From: Lineus longissimus
Lineage: Eukaryota > Nemertea > Pilidiophora > Heteronemertea > Lineidae
DNA length: 64,000 nucleotides
Assembly (NCBI RefSeq): GCF_910592395.1
Contig: NC_088308.1
Location: forward strand, 23,265,501 to 23,329,500
Direction of reading: 5' to 3'
Shown here: piece by piece, positions 11,977 to 26,900 of the stretch
How positions within the stretch are numbered: position 1 is the first letter of the stretch
Layout of the letters: every line of letters begins with the position of its first letter
The notes under the pieces: generated by a model
The model's input: only the letters and a program-made list of their open reading frames with translations
The model's database searches: none
Told to the model about the DNA's origin: nothing
Made by a program: the position numbers and the translations under genes

Positions 11977-14900
11977 ATGGCTGGGAGATGCAAAACGATG
12001 AGTGTAATAGAATCAAAATTAATAGCTCACAACACACTGCGGAGTCTGGTGTTATTTTGTGTTATATTCTCAGCAAATTGTGGACCACCAGAGACCTTCA
12101 CGTATGATGGGCAAGTCCAAGATGGACACCCGTTAAAAACATCCACAGATCTCTTCATGGACCCCTGCAAAGCTGGTAAGTCCCTTTTTACTCGATTTTT
12201 ACTGTAAACTAGACTACAGAGTACATGTGCCCTTTTTTAAATCTTGGTTGGAGTATTCTTTTTCTGCTTTAAAGTAGGCCAGGGTACTCCCTTTTCACTT
12301 TCAACGACTCCTTTTCTTCTTCAAACTGAGCTCGAGATTCTTTTTTTGCTTTCAACTAGGCCAGAGTAAAATGTCCTGCATTTACTCGACAAGGCATGTC
12401 ATCCTGGCGGCGCTTTACAACTACTTGTACTGAATAATTCAATGACCGCTTTTTCAGTTCAAGTTAAGTGGCAGAAATACAATTCCCTAAGTGTCCATCC
12501 ATCCATCCATCCACGAGTCTGTAGCCGACTTCCATGAGTTTACAATACATTCTCAGTCCAGGAACATCGTCAGCCTAAATGATCTCTCCCAATCTACATA
12601 TTGGTACCCATACATTCTCAGTCCAGGAACATCGTCAGCCAAAATGATCTCTCCCAATCTACATACTGGGTACCCATACATTCTCAGTCCAGGCCCATCG
12701 TCAGCCAAAATGATCTCTCCCAATCTACATTATTGGTACCCATACATTCTCAGTCCAGGAACATCGTCAGCCAAAATGATCTCTCCCAATCTACATACTG
12801 GTACCCATACATTCTCAGTCCAGGCACATCGTCAGCCAAAATGATCTCTCCCAATCTACATACTGGTACCCATACATTCTCAGTCCAGGCACATCGTTAG
12901 CCGAAATGATCTCTCCCAATCTACATACTGGTACCCATACATTCTCAGTCCAGGCCCATCGTCATTCAAAATGATCTCTCCCAATCTACATACTGGTACC
13001 CATACATTCTCAGTCCAGGCCCATCGTCATTCAAAATGATCTCTCCCAATCTACATACTGGTACCCATACATTCTCAGTCCAGGCACATCGTTATTCAAA
13101 ATGATCTCTCCCAATCTACATACTGGTACCCATACATTTTCAGTCAAGGCACATCGTCATTCAAAATGATCTACATATTGGTACCCGTTAAAATGGCGGC
13201 AAGGTTGACAAGAACCATTAGTTTAAAGTGCTTTACTTCAACCAAATCATTGTCAACAAGCTTGTTGTACATCTCCCGTACTCTAGCTAACCAACGCTTG
13301 TGATTGAGTCGATACCGATTACACATCTGTATTTGTAATGCAGTTCCCATTCCTTCGTTGGGTGCTGATTACCTTGCCCAAACTGATGAACTAAAGTTTG
13401 GTTATAGCGGACTCGTTTAAAGTCGTCCGCTGGCTATGTCTACCAATCACGTTGTTTATCTTCTGTGATTGAAAAGAAACTGCCGATCCAACGAAGATAC
13501 AGAACGTTTTTAGGGGAAAATGATAACCTTGTGAAAAGGTATATTGTGTTCGTAAACTCGAGCTTCACAATAAAAAAACGATTATTTGTGAAAGATAACG
13601 AGTTAAATGAACCATATAAAAACGAATATTGTCGCTTTTTATAATACATCGATTCATCACTGGGCTCAGCAAGATGTCAAGCTGTCTTGATATTTATGTT
13701 TCAAACCCTTCACATCTCTTCTGTTCTTTTTCATCTTCTGCGTTTGATGATTGGGTAGACTCTACCACATATTGGCACAGACATAACCCACATAATTTTT
13801 CATTCTCTAAAATGGCAATGGCCCTGACTGCATGCATCACGTCATCAAATCAACTTCGTCAATAAAATGCACTCCGTTGAGTCTCATATCTGTCTGCAAC
13901 AGCCTGACCTAAAGAATGCATAAAAAGCAGGTAAGGTCAGTGGCACAGTTTTTTTCTCATATGATATCTTCCAAAGCATCTTGTTTGATCATTCAAGATC
14001 AGTATCAAATGTTATGTTGATAATAATTTTTGTGATACAATTATGCGTGGGGTTGCTCTTAAACCTCAGAGTCACAATTTTTACCTCAAAGCCTCCACTA
14101 TTAATTCACTACCAATGAGAAATTTGCTCGTGTCGTCCTTCGTGCATCGGCTTTGAACATCAATCCTGCCATGCAGTCCGTCTTTCACCCTTTAATTATT
14201 AAAGCTGCCCATCAGGAGCCATTATAACACCTTGCGTTAGTTAGCCCTTCACCTGAAGTGGATGATGAGACCACTCGTCACTCGATAGCCAGCTGAGGGA
14301 CGTATTATTTTCTCTCTACACTCACCTTTTGACCGCCAATTCATACACACAATAAACTAAGAGCACCAGTGCGGGGCTGAGAGGTGCAGCCTCCCCCACT
14401 CCAGGGAGCAAATTCTCCAGACACGCTCCCTAACCTATTGCAGGTGCTTTCAGTTCTGAAGTAGCTCGATTGGTAACCTCAAGCAATTATTGAAGACGTT
14501 ATCTCAAGCAGTGATCGAAGCCGACGTAGATTCTGTCCCCAGCCAGTCGAGATCGTCCTCACATGATTGGTTCCCACCCAGAAGTTCTGTCAACATCCTC
14601 ATAGCTTCAAAGACTACGCCTACGCCCAGTTTACGTGCGGGAAGAACCCCGAAGCAGACTCTTCACCCACGTCAACCTTGAAGTCACCATTACCGTGATC
14701 ACAGGCATACTCACTTTGTTTAGTCTGTACTTTTTTGTAATTCAGATATGTTCTGTCATGTCTGATTTAATAGTGATGAACTTTACCATCACGGCAGTTA
14801 TTCTATGCATGTATACGCCTCCAGATGATAACCATTCGGGTTATCGATGAAGTGAATTAGAGATCAGTTTGGTGGCTAGCTCTCTGGGAGGTAGGCAGAG

Positions 14901-17900
14901 ACGTCCACCTAGTCTATTACACTTGTTATTCTATCATCGTTTTCTCTTCTCGTTTGGTTAGTTGGATGGAATCAGTGCCAAGTTGATGACTTGCACATGC
15001 TTTTATTTTCAGAGTGTACATTAAGATGTGTGTACATTATAATGTTGGGGAGGATGGGTAAATCTGCTACATGTGTATAACACAAAGGTATTCTGTGCGG
15101 CGGTAGGCACAAAGAAGAAGAAAGAAAGAAGAAGAAATTAACTCAAGAATCATACCATTGTCAGATTTTGCTAAGAATTATGGGATCTTGAACAGGTTTC
15201 TCTCAACAAGAATCTGACGTTGCTCATCCTTCACAGTAAGTGTGCAGGCACTTTTATAGTACTCTTCGTTTTTTAAATCCATACATGTACGTTCATAGGG
15301 CATCATAAAATGCGATCCTCTGTGTGTACTGAATAGTACAATCAGCTTTGTTTATCAATGCTTTCTCAACCATCCTTCAAAGGTGATTCGACATCACTCA
15401 AACCTCCTTCTAATAACCATAATGCTCGCTGACAGCAACTATGCACTCATTATTAACGGTATCTCTGTGCAGGAACCAAGGTGCATTTAACCAACCACAA
15501 TACCAGCTTTAACTACGTGACTAGTACCTCAAGCACGATCATCATGATATCAAACGTAGTCAAGAAGGTCCTCTTACACCATGTTATGGACAAGTTTCTC
15601 GTCTTCCTTACACGATATAGTGTCGGCATGTAGTCTACCATCTCTTATGACAACGACTGAGGCACTACTCATCAGCCTACTTGAGTGGTTTTATCTTGAG
15701 ATGGCAAGTAAGGGTTCGCTGCAGGCTGCTTGAGTGACTTGTGGGATACACGGGACTGCCAGCACCATAGGACGGGAAAGCATCGACCAAAACCAATGTT
15801 GAAAATTCACGATATTCGTCGGGGTTGCTAATTCAATAGAGGGACGGGTACAAGACCGGGTTGTGAGAGGACGAAACACTAACCATGGCTATGCCCTTTT
15901 CCAGAACATGTTTAGCAGCACATAGGCAAATGTTCGACTCGACAAGAACCCCTCTATACACTTGACATCGATGTGAATTGTTTTTATTTGATGAGTTATT
16001 GTGTCTGAAGAGAAACATCGATCGTTGCTGATGATGCTGATGATGGACATACCCAGTTGGTGCTGAGCTACCTACTAGGAAGGAAGGAAGGTCTTGTTCC
16101 CTAGCAAATATCACACGAAATCATGCCTTGCGTATTCTTGATTTGGTCACAGGAACTGCAGGTGTCTTGGTTCTTTAAAGCGTCAACCATAGAAAACACG
16201 TCAAGGAGCACTTATGCATATACTTGTCTATCTGACGGGTGTATGTGAAGTAGTTGAGTGTTGACATCAGGTGCGGGACTTCCTAAAAACGACCAACTAT
16301 AGTCTTGCTGTGCTCTTATCTACAATTGCTTTTTGAAGCCCAATGTTCTGGGAAACTAAAGTAGAAGAACAAGTAAGTCGAGCATTTCGTTAAAGAAACG
16401 AACATTGACTATATGACATTTGGTATGTATGTACTGGCAATACTTGGACTTGCTGACAAAGGGGTCCATCAAACACGGAAAGGTTTCCACTGAGTCGTGA
16501 TCCGTTGACTGTGATGTGACCCTGGATATGAATCTGTAACATATGGTCACAATAATTACACCATAAAACTTAAAGTTACTCAGCGAGCAATAAAGAAGTC
16601 ATTAGAGATCGTGCCTTGCGGAAGTGTACCTTAGGGTGTCCCTTTGTCCTATTGCTGTTCAAGGTGCAAATTGTCACCTTTGGACTGAACATCGCGCACG
16701 AGAGCTACAATAAAATGCTGTTAAAGGTCACGATACTTGATTCCCTGCACTTCGTATGAGACCCCCGAGGATGATATGATATGGACACTACGGAAGGCGT
16801 GTTCGACTTAGTCCAGGTATCAACAAACGTCCTTAGGGACTAAGATGACAGCCCAATAGTTTAACCGTAGAGCGAACCACAGTAAAGGTCATCCAAAAAC
16901 GCAAAACTACCAAGGTTGTACCACGGTAATGGACTTCAGTTGCCGTCAATTCAACATGCCACTGCAACAGGAGCCAAAGCTATGTTTGCCACGAGTGCGA
17001 GTTTAAAATACTTAGGCTACATGCTTACCGATATGATAAGGACCGAATTTAAATTTGTTGATCCTTAATCAAACAGGAACATGCTTGTGCTGCGTGTCCT
17101 CTTCTCTTACAAGAAAAGCAAAGGTTCAACACGACCTTTACGTCTTAAGACTCTAGTGAGATGTATTCTTGGTTTAATTAGTTTGAAGGTTCGCTGATAC
17201 CCGATCATAGAAAATAAAGCAGTGAACCTGGTAAAACTGTCATCATTACGTTCGGATGAGGGAACCTTTTTAAACAGAACCTTAATATGAATTAAAAGCG
17301 ATAAATTCCGACCCGGGTGAAAGAGCGCTTTGTGGTCATCTAATAGAACTGCGCTGCATATGCCGCCGAATGAACTTTAGTTATTTGACGTCCCGTATCA
17401 TTTGCATTGGATATAACCCTGAAGCGTGTCATTTTGTGGCCATGTTAGTGATCTGCTAATTTCCTGGGGCGGTGCGATCCTTTCCAACTGAGTGCCACAG
17501 TAGGATATCAAAGATGACAGGGTCTAGACTGGATTCGTCAAAGCCTTTGTCCATCTTAAACTCATTCAATTGTCATGCTAAATATAAACGAGGGAAGGCA
17601 ATCTACTAGCTTAATGGTCACCAATCAGGTCTTCAAAGGAGACAAACTGCTTAATAACAGACCAGCGGCTAAAATGACCATCTCTGGTCAATAATATGTT
17701 ATCGCGGTCACTTTTAGGACTTCGAGAGAACCTTCTTAATGGTGATACAATGTCCTATTATTGGATTGTGCCAAGGAAGTTAAAAGCTAAAAGCTGCGAC
17801 ATGAGTTATTCTCTTTGTGCTAAGTGTTAGTGTGATCATCTCTATTTGAGATGGGTAGAGATAACAGGGTAGTGGCATTAAACCTTTCACGGGTGTTTAA

Positions 17901-20900
17901 GCATGAACATCATTTGTCAGTTGTTACTGGACCGTGTGCGATGTGAGGGGTAACCTACAATTATCTTTCAAATGGCCATCAGCAATAAACCGTGTCTAAA
18001 CGGATTTTGACTGCGGCCATGGAATTGCATTTTGTTAAAAACCGTTTAACGATGTGTTTCATCTGTATGTGACCAACAGACAAACAATCAATACGATTTT
18101 GTCATACCTATCTATTGCCCAGGCATAGTCAAATCTGTCATAGTCCGATCATATCTCCTCTCACGAATTGACCCGTATTTCATTGCCGCCCGTCCTTACC
18201 AATGCTTTGCACTGAATGACTTGACACGTATTTCATCGTCGTCAGTCCTTACCAATGCTTTGCACCGAATGACTTGACACGTATTTCATTGCCGCCCGTC
18301 CTTACCAATGCTTTGCACTGAATGACTTGACACGTATTTCATCGTCGTCAGTCCTTACCAATGCTTTGCACCGAATGACTTGACACGTGTTTCATCGTCG
18401 CCCGTCCTTACCTTTCCAATGCTTTCCGCTGAATGACTCGACACGTATTTCATCGTCGTCCGTTCTTGAAACGTATTTATTCGTCGTCCGTTCTTACCAA
18501 TGCTTTAAACTGAATAACTTGACGTGTATTTCATCGTCGTCAGTCCTTACCAATGCTTTGCACTGAATGACTTGAAACGTATTTCTTCGTCGTCCGTCCT
18601 CACCAATGCTTTGCACTGAATGACTTGACGTGTATTTCATCGTCGTCATTTTCACCAGTGCTTTTGACCTGATGAATTTATATTTCTCTTGAAAGAGTTA
18701 ATGATAATTTCATTCCGTCAATAATGACATACATGCATACTCAGTAAAAAAATAACAGTGGTAAGGCCCATTGTAGGTCAGGAATGTAAATAGTACCTGT
18801 ATGTGTCAGTGGAAACGTGTCTTGAAAGGCTTTCTGTGTTTGTCCCAGTCTACATCAGTGTCAAGAGGCAGAACCTGATGCTCAAGACTAGAACAGTAAA
18901 CATAACTAATTGTGTCGACAAATAAAACGTCTCTTAACGAAAAGCGACAGTCAAGGGAGAAGATTTGGTCCTCTCAGGCACGATCACCATGTCACCTTGA
19001 AGTGTAACCTGTACGTAACTGAACCCGTTGGTTAGAACACGAACCAGATCTACCATCTTTTGATTTTTATACACTTTGAGGTCCCCTATCCCCATAATAG
19101 CAACAGATTGTCTTTTCAGGTTTCAATCAAATTAAATTTGCTATCTTATCTTAATACCACTGTATCTTCTTTTTCTTTTCAGATGGATATTTAGGTGATA
19201 TAGCTTTAAGTAAAAGTGAATACGAAACAGCCTCCGCGTTGCGGGAGGAATTAGACTCTAATGATGCCAAATTGGCTAAAAAACCTAATGAATTTATAGA
19301 AGTAACTACTCAAACAAATTCTGATTCATTATATGAATTGCCAAAAATATCTGTGAATAAAGACTTTGCGCGCAATTTTGAAGAAAAACGTCGACAACGA
19401 AAGAAGGATCGCAGACGGCGGAGAAGGTAGGATTGCCTTGCAATATTTCTTTAGCTTTCAGTTTATAGATTTAATTCAGCTTGCAAAGTTGGCATCTTAC
19501 ATCTGGCAGCTTTATCCCATGAAGGATGCAGTGTGTTAGTTTTCACGCTTTTTTCTGGTTACGGGCCTCAAACGACTCTCCGAAATCTTCTTGTGTTGCT
19601 CACTGGTGAACAATCACTCCTTTTTCAACAGATTCCGGAAATTCTATTGAGACCTGTAACCCGGCCCGTTACAGGGACACAACTCATAACTTTTTTACTG
19701 ATACCAAAAACTATCAGTTCGTTGCTGAGAAGCACTATACTGGTAACCAGTAAATGACTGAGAAATTGGTGAATATCACCACAATGTAATACACCTGAAA
19801 AACGTTAAAACCTTTCTTTGGAGGTAATTCCAGTTAGAGTTGCGTACGTTTAATACAGAAGACTGTTTCAGCAGCACTTCCAACATCATGTTACTCATTA
19901 GTCGGTGGCAAAAATCCAAATGATATCACCCCACACTATCGCCTGGTGGCAAATTAGCAAGAACTTTGCCATGTACTTAGACTAAGATACATTCGTACTA
20001 TCTGGCCCGATGGGTAGCATTCCCTAATTAAACTCAATGATACATCGCTAGAAGAGCACAATCAAGTGAGCTAGTGATTCCCGATGGTTGGGAGAAGGCA
20101 CTGTTTAAGCAGTATCTTTCGATTGTATGAAGTAACGGAAATTGACTCTTTATTTGTGTAATCAGACAGTTCGAAGTAAGAATAAACTGTTTTGAGAATA
20201 TCACGATGTGACGACTGCTTATCTGAATTAGATGAGTCTTCTTGAATTATTATAAAAAGCAACATACAAGGAAAACACTCTGCCTCAAGTACCCAGCGTA
20301 AAGGCTGATAGGCCAACTCTCAATTTATATTGGCCTACTTTACCAGGAACTGCGAATCAGATCGTTACTAGAAGAAGCTTATGATGCTGTTTCACCTGGG
20401 ATCTCTATATCGATGCACAAGTTACATCGAAATTGCGTAAACCTCGTTTGTAACTACGTATACATAGCATTTAACAGGAATCTGATTCATAGGAGCAGGT
20501 TCTTCAGCAGTAGTGTTACGTAGAAAATAGTTCTGGTCGGAAAGAAATCAGTATGCGGTGAAGGTTGTCCAATGATAGATATCTGTCCGATAATAGGTTG
20601 TCTGATGTAAAACAGGCAAAAATGACCAGTTCATCCTCGGTTTCAATTCATGTTACCAGATTTGCGAGTCGTGCAATTAATGCAATGCGATATTCTTACT
20701 AGAATAACACTTTAATTACAATGACATCCTTTATTTTCGGAAAATCAGAACATGGTGATTTTCGTAAGGTTGAAAAGAACTTAGTGGCTCTCATACGGGT
20801 CCCGTTTTCTTGCATCGAATAGATCAGTAACTTCAACGATACTAAATCATGATTCAATTGATAAATTTCTATGATTCAGCATCCTAACTTGCAAGGTTTC

Positions 20901-23900
20901 AGTGACTTGGCCCTTTATTTCATTACTAGTTGTACAAAGCATTCTGTCTTTGATGACTGAACTTCTGACCTGTCAAACCACAAAGTAGATCCATAGAAAC
21001 CTCGTCTTGTCTTTGCCCTAACGATGCTAGGTTTCCTAGAATAGGCAGGTTTTGGCATCCCTACAATCCGCAATCATTTCTAATTGTTTTCATTGACAAA
21101 AATAGAAGTATTTATTTTGCAGAAAACAGCGTCGACGAAATCATCGGCTGGACAGACGACGCCGGATACGGGGCAGAAGATCAGTTGATGACAACTTAAT
21201 CGATGCTGATTTCCAGACGGGTACTTTAGAGGATATCTCAGATTTTGAAGAAATAAACAAAGCCGAATTCGATAATGATGATGTTGTTGATGACAGTGGT
21301 GGAGAAGGTGCTGATTCTGACGTCATTGGTCACGTGAGACTCAAACGTGCTGCGACCGCCAGGTCTGAGCGGCTTTGGGATCATGCAGTCATACCCTATG
21401 AAATCGAAGCTAACTTTAGTGGTGAGTTACAGTAGAATAGCCCTTGAATTGAATAGAAATATACACGTAGGGCTGTTTTATGTGGCATGGAATGATGTAT
21501 TCATGAGGCAACTCCTGATGCAAATAAACCTGTTACTCCTGATGAAATCTATCAGAAACCGTATCCATGATATCGATTTAATTTGAAGTACATGTATCAA
21601 TAAGCAAGGAGGACGTCCCTGAGCCATAGCAAGCCCTTCCATACACAATATTCTTCTGATTACGTTTGCCTGGGATAGTTTTGTGAGCTCTACTAACGTT
21701 CGATGTTGCATGAAATCAACGTCGTGTCCGCTTTAGACGTTCTACGATGAGTTTGGGCTACTTGATATTTTGTTACTCCAGGAGAACTACTGGTGCAAGC
21801 TTGTTCTTTCTTTACAGGAGCTCACAAAGCATTGTTCAAACAGGCCATGAGACATTGGGAGAACTTCACGTGTGCTGTATTTGTAGAGAGGAGTCCAGAT
21901 GATTATAATTACATCATATTCACTGAGCGAGCATGTGGGTAGGTACCAAAACCAGTCAAATCTATTTTCTAAGCTTCTACCCTTATAGACATATCATTTT
22001 CGGAACCTTGACTGCCAGTTCAAGCCTGATATTTTGATCCGCAGTCTTGTATTGTTGTACTTATCTGTCTAGTCAGCCCCGGTTGTAACCTGACAAGAGC
22101 TCAGGGTCGTCAGACTTATGACCCCTGTGATCCCCGCTTTATACAAGCTCCTCTGGATCCCTTTGTAACTAGTATAGCGACAGCTAACACCGTTCTTCTG
22201 CCACGTGACACCCATGTTGAGAGATATATAAGTAAATCCCATAGCGAAGCCTTCGAGGTTGTGTCTCTTGAAGACAGGCCGGCTTATCTCTTTATAACGA
22301 ACAGTAATACAGCTCCTGGTACAGGGACACTTTTCTACTCCAGGCATTCAACTCTCGTATGTTATGATATCAAAAATAAAGTTTATTTTCAGTCGGCTAA
22401 TGTTCATCGTTCAGGTTCATTTTTAAACTCCGTATAAAAATGTTCATCGTATCAAATCCAATATGCTTACAGTTTTCTCCTGAACCACGTTCTAATTTCC
22501 AGATTGTTGGCTGGTATGGCTCTCTGAGAACATTCATATACCTCAGCATATATGGTGAACGTATAATGCCATTATCGTACATGAAGTGTCCCATACGCAA
22601 TTCAGTATACAAGACTCACTTTCTGTGTGCAAGCAAAGATCTTTATGTGTGGAAGCAAAGATAAAAGAGACATGAGATCTAAAGATAAACCTCAGAATGA
22701 ATCAGCCGATGATCTGTTCTCCCCCGGGAGATCCGGAAACAATGCGCGATCGATGCCGGGATCATCAACCCCGATGGGTTTGAACTCATCAACTCCGTGT
22801 CGTTTGTCACCGCGAGACACCGCTGTGGTTAATGGCAGCGTCCATGACACCTCATGCTGTAATATGGCTTTGCTAATCATTTAACCCATCTCATTAAAAC
22901 GACTTGAGTATACCCATTGTAATAAAAGTGAGGACGACGACGACGATCGCATACGTTGGTTCACAGATGGTCTAGGTCCGGGGATCAGGCTTTGCGGATC
23001 CACTACAGCTTCGGTCCTCAACGTCCCAAGTCATACGTTAACAGTTGAAGCCCTGCTTGATCCTATGGCAGATGATCTGCCTCAACTGATAAGATCAATT
23101 ACTCACATATGCTGTTACAATCTTTCACAGAGGTTGAGAAAGTTTCGATAAGTTATGAATATAAGCTGGCAACGAAAGGTTCCCGAGCGGACCTACTATT
23201 TCTATTATTACTGTATTTGGTGCTGGGTTAGATAGTACTCTTTTATTTAGAGTTAAGTGTTATTTCGACATTAATTAGGTTCATTTGTCTTGATGCATTT
23301 GCCTACACTCTGATTCAGATAGACCTACTGTATATAGGCTAGTCTGTATGCAGCATTTGTGCACTGTTAATTCTTTGGTTAATGGAATTTAATCACTGAA
23401 CTAACGTGACCCCTGTGGGTGTTTATTTCCTTTTTCATATTTCATGTGCAATCTTTCTCATCAGTTTAAATTGAATCTAACGAGGCCGTTAATTAACTCG
23501 ATTGTTTCTGGAGTTAGATTTCCTTTCTTATTCTATTTGTTCTCTTTGAGTTAAGGCGTGAAAAATTGCTCGCGTTGCTCTGTAAACGGTGAAGTCGACA
23601 TGCTTTAGGGTCATTTCTGGCGCCTACATACAATGCATCAGCAGCTAATGTTACAATTTTGCACTTCTGAACGTAATGAGATTTAGCCTGTGGGCATGTC
23701 TAGTCCAGCATCTGATACTGACATGTGAGCATGAAGTACCATTATGATTAGCATGAGATGGCATACCAATTTTAATAGTATCATGGCAGCATCGTATGCT
23801 TACTTTCAAAATGAACTTCTAAGCATGGTGGATATTTTCTTCGGCGGTTTGGAATTTACGGTGCCATTGATGGCGTCGAAATTGCAGGTTTGATACTCTC

Positions 23901-26900
23901 CTCCTTCCGTGTCTCATTAAAATCAGGAAGCCTGAAATCAAATTTATAATACTCTTTTGAAAGAACACCAATTAGCTTTTTAATCGTCCCAGATATTTCG
24001 GCGTCAAAATTATAAGTTTTGAACTGCACCCATTTCTTAGAATTTCCGGTGCATTGTATAATCGTTCAGGCACTCCGTCGCTCTTTTCATGTTGTTTTCT
24101 TCCGATAGAACATCTTGAAATTCAGGCCATTTTCATTCATATTCCTGAATTAAAAAATAACGCTTGGTATACGAGGACAAGAGGACACTCTGGCTTAGGA
24201 TGATGATAATGATGCGGATGATGATGTTGATGATGATGATGTTGTTTTGGTGCTATCATGCTTATCTTCGTCTTTCATGTTGTCGATATCATGTTTATTC
24301 AGTATTGCCCTTATGACGTCGCAAGTTTCCGTACATCTATGAAATCCCACAAAAAAAATATGATGGCGACTCAGATGATAAGCTGCCTTCAACCTTATCA
24401 TTCGTTCCGCTCATCCACACATACAGTATTCTACTAGGAGTATAACAGTATTATCTCTGAAAATATGATTTCACTTTGAAGTTCAAATACTCCCCTGTAA
24501 CTGGGGTTTCCTCTTCCATCATTGTCAAGAACAATACATCGCCACTTGGGAACTTTACTTGATGAATTGGTCTAGCTATAGTACACTACCTTTCATTGCA
24601 ACTATAATTGCATTGTAGCTAATTTGGTAATATTCTCCAACCGTGATCTCCATAACAATGCTGCCGCGATCGTGACGTTTCGATAGCCACCCACTATAAT
24701 TAAGTCACAGATTCATTGCCAGTAGTATTTAGATTATTTGATGAAATTGTCGCCGATCTTTGCAAAGTGTATTAATAAATTGATTTCATTCTCTCTGCCT
24801 CTAAATCGATCGATGGGAACGCGTTTGGCACAAACAGAGTTTTCATTGAACTGCTGCTGGTATTGTCCGTCACTTTTGTACACGTCGAGTAGAATGATAA
24901 TATTCAAAAGCCAAACAGCAGTGCACGTTGTTGTGACCCAAATATTATTTTTTCTTCAAAACTAACAACCAATTAAATGACTGTAAAACCATTCTAACCA
25001 TTAAGTTGAGAAAAAGGAGACACTTCTTGTTTTTTAAGGGACGAGGTGCTCAGGAGACAAGTGCACGTATTAGGAAATTCTTGATGGAACTCCGGGTAGA
25101 ATCAGTCACCATCACTGATCTGTGATGAAGTAGTAGAACCGAGTGGGCATTCTTGGTCAGTCCTAAAATATACAGTGTAAGCCTATAGGTGTACATGTAC
25201 ATGTACATTACAATTCCAAATAAAAAAAGATGTGATTTTGACCCTTTCTTACAGATGTTGTTCATTCGTTGGCAAACGAGGCAACGGTCCACAAGCCATC
25301 TCGTTAGGGAAGAACTGCGACAAGTTTGGTATTGTGGTGCACGAGCTCGGTCACGTGATAGGGTTTTGGCACGAGCACACGCGGCCTGACCGGGACGAGA
25401 ACGTCGATATCATCGACAAAAACATCATGACTGGTGAGTAAAGGACCTTTTACCGATCTTTCGTTTGCTCATGTAAATGCTTTGAACAGACATGACTGAC
25501 ACTTTCCCCTCAACAACACTCCTTTTTCATAATAGTCGTTAACAGCCCTATAGCAGAAGAAGACAAATATTCATTAGTTATTATAGTAGACGGTTGAGAA
25601 GTTTCCTTTCTTTTAATGTCTGGTCTTTTTTGCGCAACATAATTCGTATTGGAAATGATAAAAATAATGAGGTTATTGTATAAGGTCACGTATTTATGGT
25701 AATTAGCAAGGAACCGCTGCTTCGCTGCGGTCTATAAAACACGAGCCCAGTATCATAAAACCTTGATGCCACCTCAGTGGTCATAACTTGAAATGAACAC
25801 CATCCCGGAACAAGCATAGCCAGAAGTTTTAACTATGAGTGCAAGTAAAGTTTTATCAAACCGGTGTAGAAGTTTAAAATGTCCTAGGATAAAATTTCCG
25901 GGAACAAAGGATTCTATTATGCGCTTCAATCTCTGAGCTATTGACTGTCAGGGTCTCTATAGAACCATATTGCAGAATACAATAGGGCCGGACACTTTTT
26001 CCAGGGGGGACACCTTTTTACTTTTACACCGGCCTCGTTCGGTATGACTGACTCAATATTATGACAACACTCACGCTAGTATTTTCAGTCGCTTTCTAAA
26101 GAAACACGAATTTCTTTCAAGAAAAAATTGACATTACTTTTCACAGCTAAAGCAAGTTGCCAGGTGCAAGAATCAAAGTGTTCGTGGTGAACACCACTAA
26201 GGAAAGCAGACTTTTAGTTCACTACATGGTGGTTTGGCAAACTTGTGTGTTTGTGTGTAGGCCTACCTACGAAGGTGATCTGGTATACCTGGCCACCTTA
26301 AGATGACGTTAACCAAAGAAGAATGTTACAAATGTTGGCCATTTAGCCATAGCATAAGTTGAAAGAATAGCGGAGATGTTGTTAAACAAGTTGTAGCTTC
26401 AAACCGAGGCAACCTTTGCTACACTTTTGATTGCGGTATATCAGGTGTTCCTTGCTGATGGTTAGGTTCCTAATCCTTGTAGGTCATCTTTTACCATGAA
26501 CGTATATGTCAACACAAAAAAAACCTTGACAGTATAACTGTAGCCTTACCGAACCCGTGAGGCTCACCCATTTAGATATTGAGTACTTTCTTAGCACTTC
26601 CAACCCAAGTCACGTCTTCAACGTTCCTCAAGCTGATGATTCTCGCAGATGTCTTCATGGGAACCTTGTCGAAATGACGCAGTCAGATCGCCTCGACAGC
26701 GTGCCACCTTTATATCAAGTCCAAACATTGAGATGATTAAGGAGTCTCAATGAAAAAAGGCGTCTCGTCGTCTGTAGCATCTCTCCAGAATCAACCAAAC
26801 TTATCAGGCACCCTCTTTTATCGGCTTGGGAATAATAGAATTACTCCAGTTAGGGTACTTGCCGCATGGCTTGAGCCTAACTCTCACAGAGTTCCATGGT

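Larger units (their letters stand above)
12176..19182 (+). other. Tolloid intron 1 (7 kb)
   Basis: Bounded by a GTAAGT donor and a ttttcttttcag acceptor, phase 1. It holds the 65-bp and 53-bp minisatellites and a GA-rich tract near 15115. A short stretch near 16975-17045 translates as a KYLGYMLTD-type peptide, weakly reminiscent of reverse transcriptase but too short to call. No other gene recognised. Confidence 0.6.

Noticed and set aside
12491-12900. Two overlapping plus-strand ORFs of about 100 codons (repeating YPYILSPG or HSQSR)
   Set aside because: They are the 65-bp minisatellite read in different frames. The period is not a multiple of three, and the ORFs lie inside tolloid intron 1.
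16965-17070. Possible reverse-transcriptase remnant (KYLGYMLTD-type peptide)
   Set aside because: Too short, interrupted by stops on both sides, and no flanking RT motifs such as a YxDD box were found.
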